64,000 nt of DNA from Alphaproteobacteria bacterium (GCA_900768875.1 CAAGEP010000004.1:62001-126000), one strand, 5' to 3'; shown: positions 51,742 to 60,615, counted from the stretch's first letter. The notes: generated from the letters alone by a model not told the origin. A program made the numbers and translations.

Positions 51742-53243
51742 CTCGTTCTCCATACGGAAGCGGGATCTTCCAAATCTCCGCTTGAAATATCGATAACCTC
51801 GAACCTGTACACTTTCAGCGTCGGCGACCGGTAATCGGGCGGCAATCCCGCTTTGCGTTTCAAATGCGCCAAAAACTCTTTCGGTGAAGAAAACGAATCC
51901 CAAATCTGCGGCAAAAACAAAGCCGTGTTCGCCCGTTCACGCACCACCAGCCCGTCCGTTTTCGGCCTGATTTGGCTCAGCAAATCGGATTCGTCCGAAA
52001 ATTTGATGCGTGTGCGTCGGGTCAGCAGGGAAATTGAAATTTCCGCATCCTGCAACTCCTCTTGCGTCAAAGGATTGAAACGAAAATCGGAAAACGCCGC
52101 CGCGTAAGCGTTTTCGGCGATATCATCGATAATCGGACGGACGGCTTCCGCCGATCCCGCACTGCCGCGCAACGCTCCGTCATAATAAATACTGACAAAC
52201 GTCGCTCCTTTCCGGCGCAAGGCTTCGGGATAGCGCGACAACCGCACGCGCAGAGGCCTGCCCCGCTCGAATCCCGACACAATCGACTGAGCCGCCACGC
52301 GCAGCAACGCGTTTTGGTTTTCTTTCAGCAGATTTTCGGTTTCCTCCTTGCTGCTTTGCGCTGCGGCATCGTTTTCGTACACGGCGAACGCGCCGTATCC
52401 TTTCGCTTCGCCGGAAAACAAGTCCGTTCCCGACTGCAAATCCAACCGGTTGATTTCACCGCCCGTTTCACGCAAATACGCTAAAAGCCCCTCAACGGGA
52501 CGCGGAGCCGACAACCTGTCTTTTCCCAAAGGAACATCTTCTTTTTTTTCCAAAATCCGCGCCGTACGTTCGTCTTTTTCGGCCGTTTTGGCGGCGTTTT
52601 CCCCTTTTGCCATATCGGACGCGAACACAATCGCGGTTTCGGAACCGCCCCAAACCAAGTCGATTACATCCGATATCTGATCGATTCCCGCATCACCTGC
52701 CAGTATCGGAACGATTTTTACGTCCGGACGAAAAACAGCGGCAATGAAAGGCAACTGAACTTCTATCGCTTCTTCGGCTTCAAAAGCGGCATCGTCATAA
52801 TCAATGCCTTGAATTTGCTTCAATTTCGCAATCAAGGCGCCGTCCGTTTCAAAACGCTGTCCCGACGGCAAAGTCCAATATCGCGCGGATGACAGCATCA
52901 CTCCGAAATGCTTGCCATGCTGAGGGGACGCCACAATCACCACCCTGCGAACGAAAGGCTTGATTTTCATCAAAGCCGCATACGCCGCCGCCGCGACGCG
53001 TCCGGATTCCGAAAACAGGGAATCGTGCGGAACAATAACCGCTTTCGGGGATTTTCCCGTTCCCGTGCGGAAACGTCCGCGCGCCGCCGCCAGCAAATCA
53101 TCGATTCGGCTTTTCGTTTCTTCGGCGGCGGCCGGATAATAAACCCCCGCCGCAACGGGAAAACGCAATTTTTCCGCCGTTTCATTTTCGGCTCGAGCCG
53201 AAAAACCCGTCAAACACAATAATAAAAAAACAAAAATCCGCAT
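51738..53243 (-). CDS. Exported MEMO-AMMECR1 fusion protein
   Basis: Protein of 501 residues. A signal peptide (MRIFVFLLLCLTGFSARA) is followed by a MEMO-like domain (about 25-320; PHDSLFSESGRVAAAAY with His73, SPQHGKHFGVML with His109, then AIEVQLPFI). The C-terminal AMMECR1-like domain (about 335-495) shows LRGSAGS and FRFNPLTQEEL. Usual AMMECR1 LRGCIGS has lost its Cys, and MEMO's SHY/Cys metal-site motifs are absent, so both halves are divergent. The usual third partner, a radical SAM protein, is absent. It lies eight bases after znuA, so a periplasmic metal role is the best inference. Start 53243 has AAGG. Confidence 0.85.
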   Translation of the reverse strand: MRIFVFLLLCLTGFSARAENETAEKLRFPVAAGVYYPAAAEETKSRIDDLLAAARGRFRTGTGKSPKAVIVPHDSLFSESGRVAAAAYAALMKIKPFVRRVVIVASPQHGKHFGVMLSSARYWTLPSGQRFETDGALIAKLKQIQGIDYDDAAFEAEEAIEVQLPFIAAVFRPDVKIVPILAGDAGIDQISDVIDLVWGGSETAIVFASDMAKGENAAKTAEKDERTARILEKKEDVPLGKDRLSAPRPVEGLLAYLRETGGEINRLDLQSGTDLFSGEAKGYGAFAVYENDAAAQSSKEETENLLKENQNALLRVAAQSIVSGFERGRPLRVRLSRYPEALRRKGATFVSIYYDGALRGSAGSAEAVRPIIDDIAENAYAAAFSDFRFNPLTQEELQDAEISISLLTRRTRIKFSDESDLLSQIRPKTDGLVVRERANTALFLPQIWDSFSSPKEFLAHLKRKAGLPPDYRSPTLKVYRFEVIDISSGDLEDPASVWRTR

Positions 53244-53251
53244 GCCGTACC

Positions 53252-54076
53252 TTACAGTTTGGACAAACATTCCTTGAACGACCGTATCAAATTGCCGATT
53301 AAACGGGGATAAAAGTCTTTGCCCGCCTTGATGCCCGTTCCCGCGGGATCGGCAATCCCGTCGACGACCTCCAGCCCTTCGCGCACCGTTTCCAACGGCT
53401 TGACCGGCATTTGCGGTTCGGAAAACAAGCATACTTTACCGCTTTGCCGCATTTTCCGGCGCAGTTCGATTAAATGCGCAGCTCCCGCGCCGCGGTGCGC
53501 GTCAACCCAAACCGCCCCGATGTCAGTCAGTCCGAATTCCCGTTCAAAAGCGCGGTAAGCGTCATGAAATACGACAAAAGGCTTTCCCTGTTCGGCGGCA
53601 AGCTCCCGCTGTCCGTTTAAAGTCAAATCGGTTGCCGCGCGGGCAAAGCTTTCGGCATTCGCCCGATAAACATCGGCATGTTCTTGGTCAATCCGCGCCA
53701 ATTCTTCGGCTGTTTTTTCGGCGGCGCGCGCCATCGCCGACGGCGACAGCCAGAAATGCGGATCATCGCCGTCCGACAAAAAGGAAACGCCGCGAACTCC
53801 CGCGTTTTCAATCGCTTTCGGCAAAAAGCCTTCCAACGTTCTTCCGCCGTAAAACACGGCGTCGGCGGACGATATCTTCCGCAAATCCGAAGGCTTCAAA
53901 CGATATTCATGCACGGATTGGGAAGGCTGCATCAGCAGATCCGGCGCAAAGACACCGTCCGCGACAGCCGCCACAACGGAATGAAGCGGCGCAATCGATA
54001 CCAGAATCGACGGCGTTTTCGCATGCGCCGGAAAAACAGCCGCAACGGCCACAATCAAAATCCAACGGAACAGCAT
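53252..54076 (-). CDS. znuA: Zinc ABC transporter substrate-binding protein ZnuA
   Basis: Periplasmic zinc-binding lipid-free protein of 274 residues with signal peptide MLFRWILIVAVAAVFPAHA. Metal ligands by position are His56 (SQSVHEYRLKPSD), His107 (DDPHFWLSP) and His171 (VVFHDAYRAFE). No His-rich loop is present, unlike many ZnuA. The start at 54076 has AAAGGGGG; the longer frame lies over znuC and is rejected. Divergent from znuCB and followed by the MEMO-AMMECR1 gene. Manganese specificity is possible but less likely. Confidence 0.92.
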   Translation of the reverse strand: MLFRWILIVAVAAVFPAHAKTPSILVSIAPLHSVVAAVADGVFAPDLLMQPSQSVHEYRLKPSDLRKISSADAVFYGGRTLEGFLPKAIENAGVRGVSFLSDGDDPHFWLSPSAMARAAEKTAEELARIDQEHADVYRANAESFARAATDLTLNGQRELAAEQGKPFVVFHDAYRAFEREFGLTDIGAVWVDAHRGAGAAHLIELRRKMRQSGKVCLFSEPQMPVKPLETVREGLEVVDGIADPAGTGIKAGKDFYPRLIGNLIRSFKECLSKL

Positions 54077-54149
54077 AAAAAATTTTCCCCCTTTCCTGTC
54101 GGATTTGTAGTATAAATTTAAGGAAAAAGCAATCAAAAGGACATTTTCC

Positions 54150-54851
54150 GTGAACTTGCTGGAATTGAAAAACATCGGGTATCGAACGGGCGGACTGACC
54201 GTATTGGAAAATATTTCGTTCAACCTGCCGGCGGGTAAAATCGTAACGCTCATCGGTCCGAACGGCGCGGGCAAAACCACTTTGCTGAAAATCGTTTTGG
54301 GCATCCTGTCCCCGACCGCGGGAACGCTGACAAAAAAGGACGGATTGAAAATCGGATACGTTCCTCAAAAACTGTCCGTCCCGACAACCGTTCCGCTGAC
54401 CGTCCGGCGCTTTATGGCTTTGGGACACCGCGCCGCGGAACAGGACATCCTTGCGGCTTTGAAGGAAACGGGGGCGGAAGCTTTGGTCAATCGTTCCGTG
54501 CATCCGCTTTCGGGCGGGGAAACGCAACGGATTCTGTTGGCGCGCGCCCTGATGCAGCGGCCGGATTTGCTGGTGCTGGACGAACCGGCGCAGGGATTGG
54601 ATCCCGCAGGTGAAGAATCTCTGTACGAATTGATTTCAAAACTTAACAAAGAACGCGGATTCGCCGTTCTGATGGTGTCGCACGACTTGTATGTGGTCAT
54701 GGCAAAAACGGACAACGTCATTTGCTTGAACCGCCATATCTGCTGTTCCGGAAAACCGCAGGATGTCGCCGACTTGACACCATACACGTCATTGTACCGC
54801 CACCGCCACGACCACATCCACTTGCCCGACGGAGAAATAACCCATGTTTGA
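54150..54851 (+). CDS. znuC: Zinc ABC transporter ATPase ZnuC
   Basis: ATPase of 233 residues powering zinc import. Walker A GPNGAGKTTLLK, signature LSGGETQRILLARAL, Walker B LLVLDEPAQGLD, switch His in VSHDLYVVM. The start is GTG at 54150 with AAAGGA upstream. It overlaps znuB by eight bases. A TATAAA box lies in the 73-base gap shared with znuA; no clear Zur palindrome was found. Confidence 0.94.
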   Translation: MNLLELKNIGYRTGGLTVLENISFNLPAGKIVTLIGPNGAGKTTLLKIVLGILSPTAGTLTKKDGLKIGYVPQKLSVPTTVPLTVRRFMALGHRAAEQDILAALKETGAEALVNRSVHPLSGGETQRILLARALMQRPDLLVLDEPAQGLDPAGEESLYELISKLNKERGFAVLMVSHDLYVVMAKTDNVICLNRHICCSGKPQDVADLTPYTSLYRHRHDHIHLPDGEITHV

Positions 54852-55644
54852 ACCTTTTGTCGTGCGCGCAACAATCGCGGCGGTCGCCACCGCTTTACTG
54901 GCAGGCCCCGTCGGCTGTTTGATGATTTGGCGCAAAACGGCCTATTTCGGCGACACGCTGTCACATGCGGCTTTGGCGGGAATCGTCGCGGGCGCGGCTT
55001 TGGGAATAGCGCCCAATTTAGCAGTTGCGCTGCTGGTGTGCGCCTTGGCTTTGCTGCTGGTCAGAATTCCGCAAAAAACGGTTCTGGGGGTTGATTTATA
55101 CTTATTGATTGTCGGACAGACCGCTTTGTGCGCGGGGTTGGCGGGATTGGCCTATATGCCCGATTTCCGCGCCGATTTGACGGGATATCTGTTCGGCGAC
55201 GTTCTGTCCGTTTCCGACGGCGATTTGCTTTTCACTCTGATTGCGGGACTGCCGTGCGCTTTAATTTTGATTAAGAATTGGAAAAATCAAGTTTTTTGCG
55301 CCGTTGCGCCCGACATCGCCGCGGGGGAAAATATCAGCCCTCAACATCAAAACCGCCTGTTTACCGTCTTGATTGCCGTATTTGTGGCGTTGTCGTTCAA
55401 AACAACGGGATTGCTGCTGGTATCGGCGTTGACGGTGATTCCCGCATGCGCGGCGCGTTTCATATCGAAAACCCCCGAACAAATGGCAGTGAAAGCATCC
55501 TTTATCGGCGTTGTCTGCTCCGTTTCGGGAATCGCCCTGTCCGTTTTCGCCAACGCGCCCGCCGCGCCCGCCATTGAGCTGACATGCGCTTTTTGCTTTG
55601 TTTTGTGCGGATTTTGGCATTTTTGTCATAAAAATGATATATGA
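54844..55644 (+). CDS. znuB: Zinc ABC transporter permease ZnuB
   Basis: Inner-membrane permease of 266 residues of the ABC-3 family with about eight helices. Early blocks are VGCLMIWRKTAYFGDTLSHA and LAGIVAGAALGIAP; GLLLVSALTVIPACAARF is the conserved late block. Translationally coupled to znuC. Confidence 0.94.
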   Translation: MFEPFVVRATIAAVATALLAGPVGCLMIWRKTAYFGDTLSHAALAGIVAGAALGIAPNLAVALLVCALALLLVRIPQKTVLGVDLYLLIVGQTALCAGLAGLAYMPDFRADLTGYLFGDVLSVSDGDLLFTLIAGLPCALILIKNWKNQVFCAVAPDIAAGENISPQHQNRLFTVLIAVFVALSFKTTGLLLVSALTVIPACAARFISKTPEQMAVKASFIGVVCSVSGIALSVFANAPAAPAIELTCAFCFVLCGFWHFCHKNDI

Positions 55645-55650
55645 ACTTTC

Positions 55651-55679
55651 TTGCATCATGCTTCTTAAGCGTCTATAGT
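55651..55679 (+). promoter_or_regulatory. Promoter for the secretion-type ATPase gene
   Basis: TTGCAT at 55651-55656, 17-base spacer, TATAGT at 55674-55679. Confidence 0.65.
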
Positions 55680-55708
55680 GGAGAGAATAAGATTAGTGGG
55701 ATTCGACT

Positions 55709-56677
55709 ATGGCAAAAATCGACGAGCAGCTTTTTTCCGATATTTATTTCACCCCCGAACAAGTCATTTACGTTCATGACGGCGAAACACGCTTCGGTTT
55801 GAAACAACTGGAAGTCGACGATGCACAGGAATTCCGCAACGCTTTGGAACGAGCGTACAACGGCCGTTCCAGCTATTCCATGGCATACGGATCAACCATG
55901 TACCGCGTTGAACGCGTTGTAACGTTGACGGGAATTCACTATTCCGCCCGCCGCATGCCGCGTAAAACACCCGATGTGGCGCGCTTGGGATTGCCCGAAG
56001 CGGTAACAAACCACTTGATTTCCTTAAACCGCGAATCGGGATTGATTCTGTGGGGCGGTCCGACGGGTGCGGGCAAAACAACATCGATTTCATGCTTGAT
56101 GCGCAAGTATTTGGAACGCGAAGGCGGCTTTGCCTATACGATTGAAGATCCTCCCGAAATGCCTTTGGACGGAATTTATCAGTCCAAACGCGGCGGATTG
56201 GGGTTGTGCAAACAGACAGAACCCGACAACAACGATTGGGGCGAATCGCTGAAATCCGCTTTGCGTTGCCGTCCGCGTTATATTCTGGTCGGCGAAATCC
56301 GCACCCCCGACGCCGCCAGTCAGATTTTGCGCGCCGCGACTTCGGGACACTTGGTTTTGTCGACCATTCACGCCAACAGCGTCGAGGATGCCTTGAACTC
56401 GGTCATCAAATACGCCATGTCTTCGGATTTAAGCGAAGAACTGGCGGCCGACCTGCTCGGGCGCGGCATCTTGGGCGTCATTCATCAGAAACTGCAGGGC
56501 ATTAAAACAATGTTCCCCGAAGTGCGCTTTGTGTTCGCCAACCCCGACCCGACCGTCGCCGACCAGCTGAGAATTTGCATCCGCGACCGTCAAATTGCAT
56601 TGGGAACGCTTATGGAATCGCAGGCCGCCCGCATGTACCAAGGCAAACCGCTGTTCCGCGACCCCGACGCGGGATAA
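55709..56677 (+). CDS. Orphan type II/IV secretion ATPase (PilT/DotB/TraJ-like)
   Basis: Hexameric AAA-type secretion ATPase of 322 residues. Walker A GGPTGAGKTTS (about 117-126), Asp box TIEDPPEMPLDG, Walker B/His box RPRYILVGEIRTPDAASQIL and ATSGHLVLSTIHANSVED. The GEIRTPDAASQ and SGHLVLSTIHA blocks fit the DotB/TraJ/PilT branch. It has its own promoter, no secretion or pilus gene neighbours, and is closely followed by nfo. It may serve a type IVB secretion or pilus system elsewhere. Confidence 0.88.
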   Translation: MAKIDEQLFSDIYFTPEQVIYVHDGETRFGLKQLEVDDAQEFRNALERAYNGRSSYSMAYGSTMYRVERVVTLTGIHYSARRMPRKTPDVARLGLPEAVTNHLISLNRESGLILWGGPTGAGKTTSISCLMRKYLEREGGFAYTIEDPPEMPLDGIYQSKRGGLGLCKQTEPDNNDWGESLKSALRCRPRYILVGEIRTPDAASQILRAATSGHLVLSTIHANSVEDALNSVIKYAMSSDLSEELAADLLGRGILGVIHQKLQGIKTMFPEVRFVFANPDPTVADQLRICIRDRQIALGTLMESQAARMYQGKPLFRDPDAG

Positions 56678-56684
56678 TCTTTTC

Positions 56685-57515
56685 ATGTTTTATATCGGCT
56701 GTCATTTGTCGACCGCCAAAGGCTTTGCCGCTATGGGCAAAACGGCGGAAAGCATCGGATCGAACGTGTTTCAGTTTTTTACACGCAACCCGCGCGGCGG
56801 GGCGGCGAAAGCGATTGATTCGGCGGATGTTTCAAAGCTTCTGGAAATATCGAATAAAAACAAGTTCGGCAAGCTGCTGGCTCATGCGCCGTACACGCTG
56901 AACGCCTGCGCCGCGAACGACGACACGCGGCAATTTGCTTTCGATACCATGGCGGACGACCTGCAGCGCATGGAACACTTGCCGCACAATTACTATAACT
57001 TTCACCCCGGATCGCACGTCGGACAAGGCGTTGAAACGGGGATTGAAAAAATCGCCGATGTTTTGAACGGTATTTTGACAAAGGCGCAAACAACGACCGT
57101 TTTGCTGGAAACCATGGCGGGCAAAGGATCGGAAGTCGGCGGAAAATTCGAAGAATTGCGCGCGATTGTCGACCGAGTGAAAGTGTCTGACAAAGTCGGC
57201 GTGTGCTTTGACACTTGCCACGTTTTCGATGCGGGATACGACATTGTGAACGATTTGGACAGCGTGCTGAAACACTTTGACGACGTTGTCGGATTGCAAA
57301 GGCTGAAAGCGATACACTTGAACGATTCGAAAAATCCGATGGGTTCGCACAAAGACAGGCACGAAAAAATCGGTCAAGGCTTCATCGGCGCGGACGCGAT
57401 AAAGCGCATCATCAATCATCCGCTGTTAAAGGACTTGCCCTTTTATTTGGAAACCCCGAACGAATTGGACGGCTATAAAGCGGAAATCAAGCTGTTGAAG
57501 TCGTGGCGGGAATAG
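56685..57515 (+). CDS. nfo: Endonuclease IV (AP endonuclease)
   Basis: DNA repair enzyme of 276 residues cutting at abasic sites, with a trinuclear zinc TIM barrel. Motifs are IGCHLSTAKGF, LAHAPYTLN, NFHPGSHVGQG, LLETMAGKGSEVG, VCFDTCHVFDAGYD, LKAIHLNDSKNPMGSHKDRH and HEKIGQGFIG. The start at 56685 begins seven bases after the ATPase stop; an earlier in-frame ATG overlaps that gene. Confidence 0.95.
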   Translation: MFYIGCHLSTAKGFAAMGKTAESIGSNVFQFFTRNPRGGAAKAIDSADVSKLLEISNKNKFGKLLAHAPYTLNACAANDDTRQFAFDTMADDLQRMEHLPHNYYNFHPGSHVGQGVETGIEKIADVLNGILTKAQTTTVLLETMAGKGSEVGGKFEELRAIVDRVKVSDKVGVCFDTCHVFDAGYDIVNDLDSVLKHFDDVVGLQRLKAIHLNDSKNPMGSHKDRHEKIGQGFIGADAIKRIINHPLLKDLPFYLETPNELDGYKAEIKLLKSWRE

Positions 57516-57547
57516 AACAGGCGGGGAAAGATAAATAAGTAAATATC

Positions 57548-57772
57548 TTACCGTCCCTCTTGTTTTTGAGCCGCTAAGACGGCTTCGCGGGCATGGAGCT
57601 CGTTCGGCTGTTGCGTAAAGTCTTTTGCCCAAACAGCGGTCAGCACCGCAAAGTCTTCGTCCGTTCCTTCCGCGTGGAAAAAGTCGCGTTCTCCGTCGCC
57701 GAAGCGCACAATATCGCGGCGCACTTTATCCGCGCCGTTTGTTTGATTCAAAGCTTGCTTTATCGTACTCAT
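57548..57772 (-). CDS. Small hypothetical protein
   Basis: Protein of 74 residues (begins MSTIKQALNQTNGADKVRRD), hydrophilic, no motif recognised. It lies beyond the groEL terminator on the same strand, with a weak GGTAAA site and no clear promoter. Composition matches the neighbours, so it is probably real but low confidence. Confidence 0.45.
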   Translation of the reverse strand: MSTIKQALNQTNGADKVRRDIVRFGDGERDFFHAEGTDEDFAVLTAVWAKDFTQQPNELHAREAVLAAQKQEGR

Positions 57773-57812
57773 GTCAAGCAGTTTACCGAAAAAAAAACAG
57801 CGTCTTAAAACA

Positions 57813-57840
57813 GAAAAGAGCCTCTTTCGAGGCTCTTTTC
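57813..57840. terminator. Terminator after groEL
   Basis: GAAAAGAGCCTC / GAGGCTCTTTTC perfect stem with TTTC loop. Confidence 0.9.
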
Positions 57841-57862
57841 GTTTCGGTTAAACGGCAAGCGA

Positions 57863-59521
57863 TTAGAAACCGCCCATGCCGCCCATTCCACCCATGCCGC
57901 CCATTCCGGCGTCGGCGCCACCGTGGCAGGAGCATTTTTCTTCGGGTTTGTCGACAACCATGGCTTCGGTCGTAATCAGCAAGCCCGCAATGGAAGCCGC
58001 GCTTTCCAAAGACGTGCGGACGACCTTTGTCGGGTCGATGATGCCTTCGGCGAACATATCGACGTATTTGCCCGTTTGAGCGTTAAAGCCGATATTGTCC
58101 TTTTCGCCTTCCAACAGCTTGCCTGCGATAACGGCGCCGTCTTCGCCCGCGTTCGCGGCAATCTGACGGACGGGAGCCTGCAAAGCGCGGCGAATGATGT
58201 CAACGCCGACGCGCTGGTCGTCATTGGCGGGTTTGACGCCGTCCAAAGCTTTGATCGCGTACAGCAGAGCCGTGCCGCCGCCCGTGACAACGCCTTCTTC
58301 AACCGCGGCGCGCGTGGCGTGCAGAGCGTCGTCGATGCGGTCTTTCTTTTCTTTCACGTCGACTTCGGAAGCGCCACCGACTTTGATGACCGCTACGCCG
58401 CCCGACAATTTAGCCAAGCGTTCCTGCAGTTTTTCCTTATCGTATTCGGACGAAGTCGTTTCAATCTGCTTTTTGATTTGCGAGCAGCGGGCGGCAATGT
58501 CTTCTTTCGCGCCGGCGCCGTCGACAATCGTCGTGTTGTCTTTGGTAATCGTGACTTTTTTCGCCGTTCCCAGCATATCCAAGGTCACTTCTTCCAGTTT
58601 GATGCCCAGTTCGGACGAAATCACCTGACCTTTGGTCAGAATGGCGATGTCTTCCAGCATGGCTTTGCGGCGATCGCCGAAGCCCGGAGCCTTGACAGCC
58701 GCGACTTTCAATCCGCCGCGCAGTTTGTTGACAACCAGCGTCGCCAAAGCTTCGCCTTCGACGTCTTCAGCGATAATCAGCAACGGACGCGAGGACTGAA
58801 CGACGGCTTCCAACACGGGCAGCATGGACTGCAGGTTGGACAGTTTGGCTTCGTGAATCAGAATGAACGGATTTTCCAGTTCGCAGGTCATCTTGTCCGC
58901 GTTGGTCACAAAGTACGGAGACAAATAACCGCGGTCGAACTGCATGCCTTCGACGACTTCCAGTTCGGTGTTCAAGCCTTTGGCGTCTTCAACGGTGATA
59001 ACGCCTTCTTTGCCGACTTTTTCCATCGCGTCGGCCAAATACTGACCGATAGAGGTGTCGCCGTTCGCGGAAATCGTGCCGACCTGCGCGATTTCGGCAG
59101 AGGTCGAAACTTTGCGGGAACGTTTTTTAACGTCTTCGACAACGGCGGAAACCGCCAAATCAATACCGCGGCGCAAATCCATCGGGTTCATGCCGGCGGC
59201 AACGGCTTTGCAGCCTTCGCGCACAATGGCTTGAGCCAGAACCGTGGCGGACGTCGTGCCGTCACCCGCGACATCGGCGGTTTTGGACGCGGCTTCTTTA
59301 ATCAGCTGAGCGCCCATGTTTTCAAATTTGTTCGCCAGTTCGATTTCTTTGGCAACCGAAACGCCGTCTTTGGTGATGCGGGGCGCGCCGAACGATTTGG
59401 ACAGAACGACGTTGCGGCCTTTCGGACCCAGCGTCACTTTAACCGTATCGGCAAGGATGTCGACACCGCGCAGCATCGCGTTGCGGGCGTCGGTCGAAAA
59501 TTTGACTTCTTTGGCAGACAT
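57863..59521 (-). CDS. groL: Chaperonin GroEL
   Basis: The 60-kDa chaperonin of 552 residues. TLGPKGRNVVLSKSFGAPRI, the ATPase block VAGDGTTSATVLAQA, AAVEEGVVTGGGTAL and the GGM-repeat tail ending GGMGGMGGF are present. The tail also carries CSCHGG. Second gene after groES (22 bases), under the CIRCE-controlled promoter. Confidence 0.98.
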   Translation of the reverse strand: MSAKEVKFSTDARNAMLRGVDILADTVKVTLGPKGRNVVLSKSFGAPRITKDGVSVAKEIELANKFENMGAQLIKEAASKTADVAGDGTTSATVLAQAIVREGCKAVAAGMNPMDLRRGIDLAVSAVVEDVKKRSRKVSTSAEIAQVGTISANGDTSIGQYLADAMEKVGKEGVITVEDAKGLNTELEVVEGMQFDRGYLSPYFVTNADKMTCELENPFILIHEAKLSNLQSMLPVLEAVVQSSRPLLIIAEDVEGEALATLVVNKLRGGLKVAAVKAPGFGDRRKAMLEDIAILTKGQVISSELGIKLEEVTLDMLGTAKKVTITKDNTTIVDGAGAKEDIAARCSQIKKQIETTSSEYDKEKLQERLAKLSGGVAVIKVGGASEVDVKEKKDRIDDALHATRAAVEEGVVTGGGTALLYAIKALDGVKPANDDQRVGVDIIRRALQAPVRQIAANAGEDGAVIAGKLLEGEKDNIGFNAQTGKYVDMFAEGIIDPTKVVRTSLESAASIAGLLITTEAMVVDKPEEKCSCHGGADAGMGGMGGMGGMGGF

Positions 59522-59543
59522 AGTGATTTAACCCTTTAAAAAA

Positions 59544-59831
59544 TTATTCCAAAATACCCAGAACGTCGGATTCTTTCATAATCAACAGTTCTTCGCCGTC
59601 GATTTTGACTTCCGTACCCGACCATTTTCCGAACAACACCTGATCGCCGACTTTCAGCGTCATGGGGATTGTTTTGCCCTGTTCGTCGCGACCGCCCATG
59701 CCGACGGCGATGACTTCGCCCTTGGACGGTTTTTCTTTGGCGGTATCGGGAATGATGATTCCGCCGGCGGTTTTGGTGTCTTCCGCTGTGCGTTTAACCA
59801 GAACACGGTCAAATAACGGTTTGAATTTCAT
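59544..59831 (-). CDS. groS: Co-chaperonin GroES
   Basis: The 95-residue cap of GroEL. FKPLFDRVLVKRTAEDTKTA, then GGIIIPDTAKEKPSKGEV, and GTEVKIDGEELLIMKESDVL. The start at 59831 has AAAGGG eight bases before; a longer frame would read through the CIRCE element. Confidence 0.98.
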   Translation of the reverse strand: MKFKPLFDRVLVKRTAEDTKTAGGIIIPDTAKEKPSKGEVIAVGMGGRDEQGKTIPMTLKVGDQVLFGKWSGTEVKIDGEELLIMKESDVLGILE

Positions 59832-59881
59832 AGTGTAAACCCTTTTGAAAAGTGAAAACCAAATTCGCTTGAACGGGGGAT

Positions 59882-59908
59882 TTGGCACTCCCGCCCTGCG
59901 AGTGCTAA
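59882..59908. promoter_or_regulatory. CIRCE element (HrcA operator)
   Basis: TTGGCACTC, nine bases, GAGTGCTAA: one mismatch from the CIRCE consensus. It lies in the groES leader just downstream of the promoter. Confidence 0.95.
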
Positions 59909-59909
59909 C

Positions 59910-59938
59910 AATGTAAGTTCGGGGTTACGCCTTGTCAA
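59910..59938 (-). promoter_or_regulatory. groESL promoter
   Basis: On the minus strand TTGACA (59933-59938), 17-base spacer, TACATT (59910-59915), immediately before the CIRCE element. Confidence 0.8.
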
Positions 59939-59958
59939 GAGGAGGGTAAAAAAATTTC

Positions 59959-59986
59959 TTGACAATGTTTAAAATGATTCTAATAT
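59959..59986 (+). promoter_or_regulatory. Rubrerythrin promoter with PerR/Fur-like box
   Basis: TTGACA at 59959-59964, 16-base spacer, TAATAT at 59981-59986. Between them TTAAAATGATTCTAA (59969-59983) matches the PerR-box consensus TTATAATNATTATAA at 13 of 15 positions including the free one. Confidence 0.65.
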
Positions 59987-60024
59987 GCACTCCGGTTCAT
60001 ATTTTTTTAGGGAGGACCTTTATA

Positions 60025-60561
60025 ATGAAATTTGTATGCACCGTTTGCGGTCAAGTCATCGAAGCCGACGAAATGCCCGCCGAATGTCCCGTTTGCCACG
60101 CTAAAACGTTCAAAGTCATGGACGACAGCGTGAAAGCGTATGCGGACGAACACCGCGTCGGCGCCGCCAAGGGGTTGGACGAACGCGTGATTGCGGGATT
60201 GCGTGAAAACTTCAACGGCGAATGCTGCGAAGTCGGCATGTATTTGGCGATGTCGCGCCAAGCCGACCGCGAGGGCTACCCCGAAGTCGCCGAAGCCTTC
60301 AAACGCTATGCTTTCGAAGAAGCCGAACACGCCGCGAAATTTGCCGAACTGCTGGGCGAAGTTGTTACCGATTCGACGAAAAAGAACGTTGAAATGCGCG
60401 CCGCCGCCGAATTCGGCGCTTGCGACGGCAAGCTGCAGCTGGCGAAACTGGCGAAAGAACTGGGCTATGACGCGGTTCACGACACCGTGCACGAAATGTG
60501 CAAGGACGAAGCCCGCCACGGTCGCGGCTTTGACGGTTTGATGAAAAGATATTTCAAATAA
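60025..60561 (+). CDS. Reverse-type rubrerythrin
   Basis: Peroxide-scavenging diiron protein of 178 residues with the rubredoxin domain first (Cys5, Cys8, Cys21, Cys24), as in the reverse rubrerythrins of anaerobes. The ferritin-like domain follows with helices NGECCEVGMYLAMSRQADR, FEEAEHAAKFAELLGE and CKDEARHGRGF supplying Glu and His ligands. GGGAGG site before the ATG at 60025. Divergent from groES. Confidence 0.92.
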   Translation: MKFVCTVCGQVIEADEMPAECPVCHAKTFKVMDDSVKAYADEHRVGAAKGLDERVIAGLRENFNGECCEVGMYLAMSRQADREGYPEVAEAFKRYAFEEAEHAAKFAELLGEVVTDSTKKNVEMRAAAEFGACDGKLQLAKLAKELGYDAVHDTVHEMCKDEARHGRGFDGLMKRYFK

Positions 60562-60576
60562 GCTTTTCAAAAACAA

Positions 60577-60607
60577 AGCACCCGCCTTTTCGGCGGGTGT
60601 TTTTTTA
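60577..60607. terminator. Terminator after rubrerythrin
   Basis: CACCCGCC / GGCGGGTG stem with a TTTTC loop and seven T residues; may also serve the opposing YjbR gene. Confidence 0.9.
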
Positions 60608-60615
60608 TCGTTTAA

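Noticed and set aside
55709..56677. Part of a complete type IV secretion or pilus operon
   Set aside because: Neighbours are znuB and nfo; no other component is present in the window.
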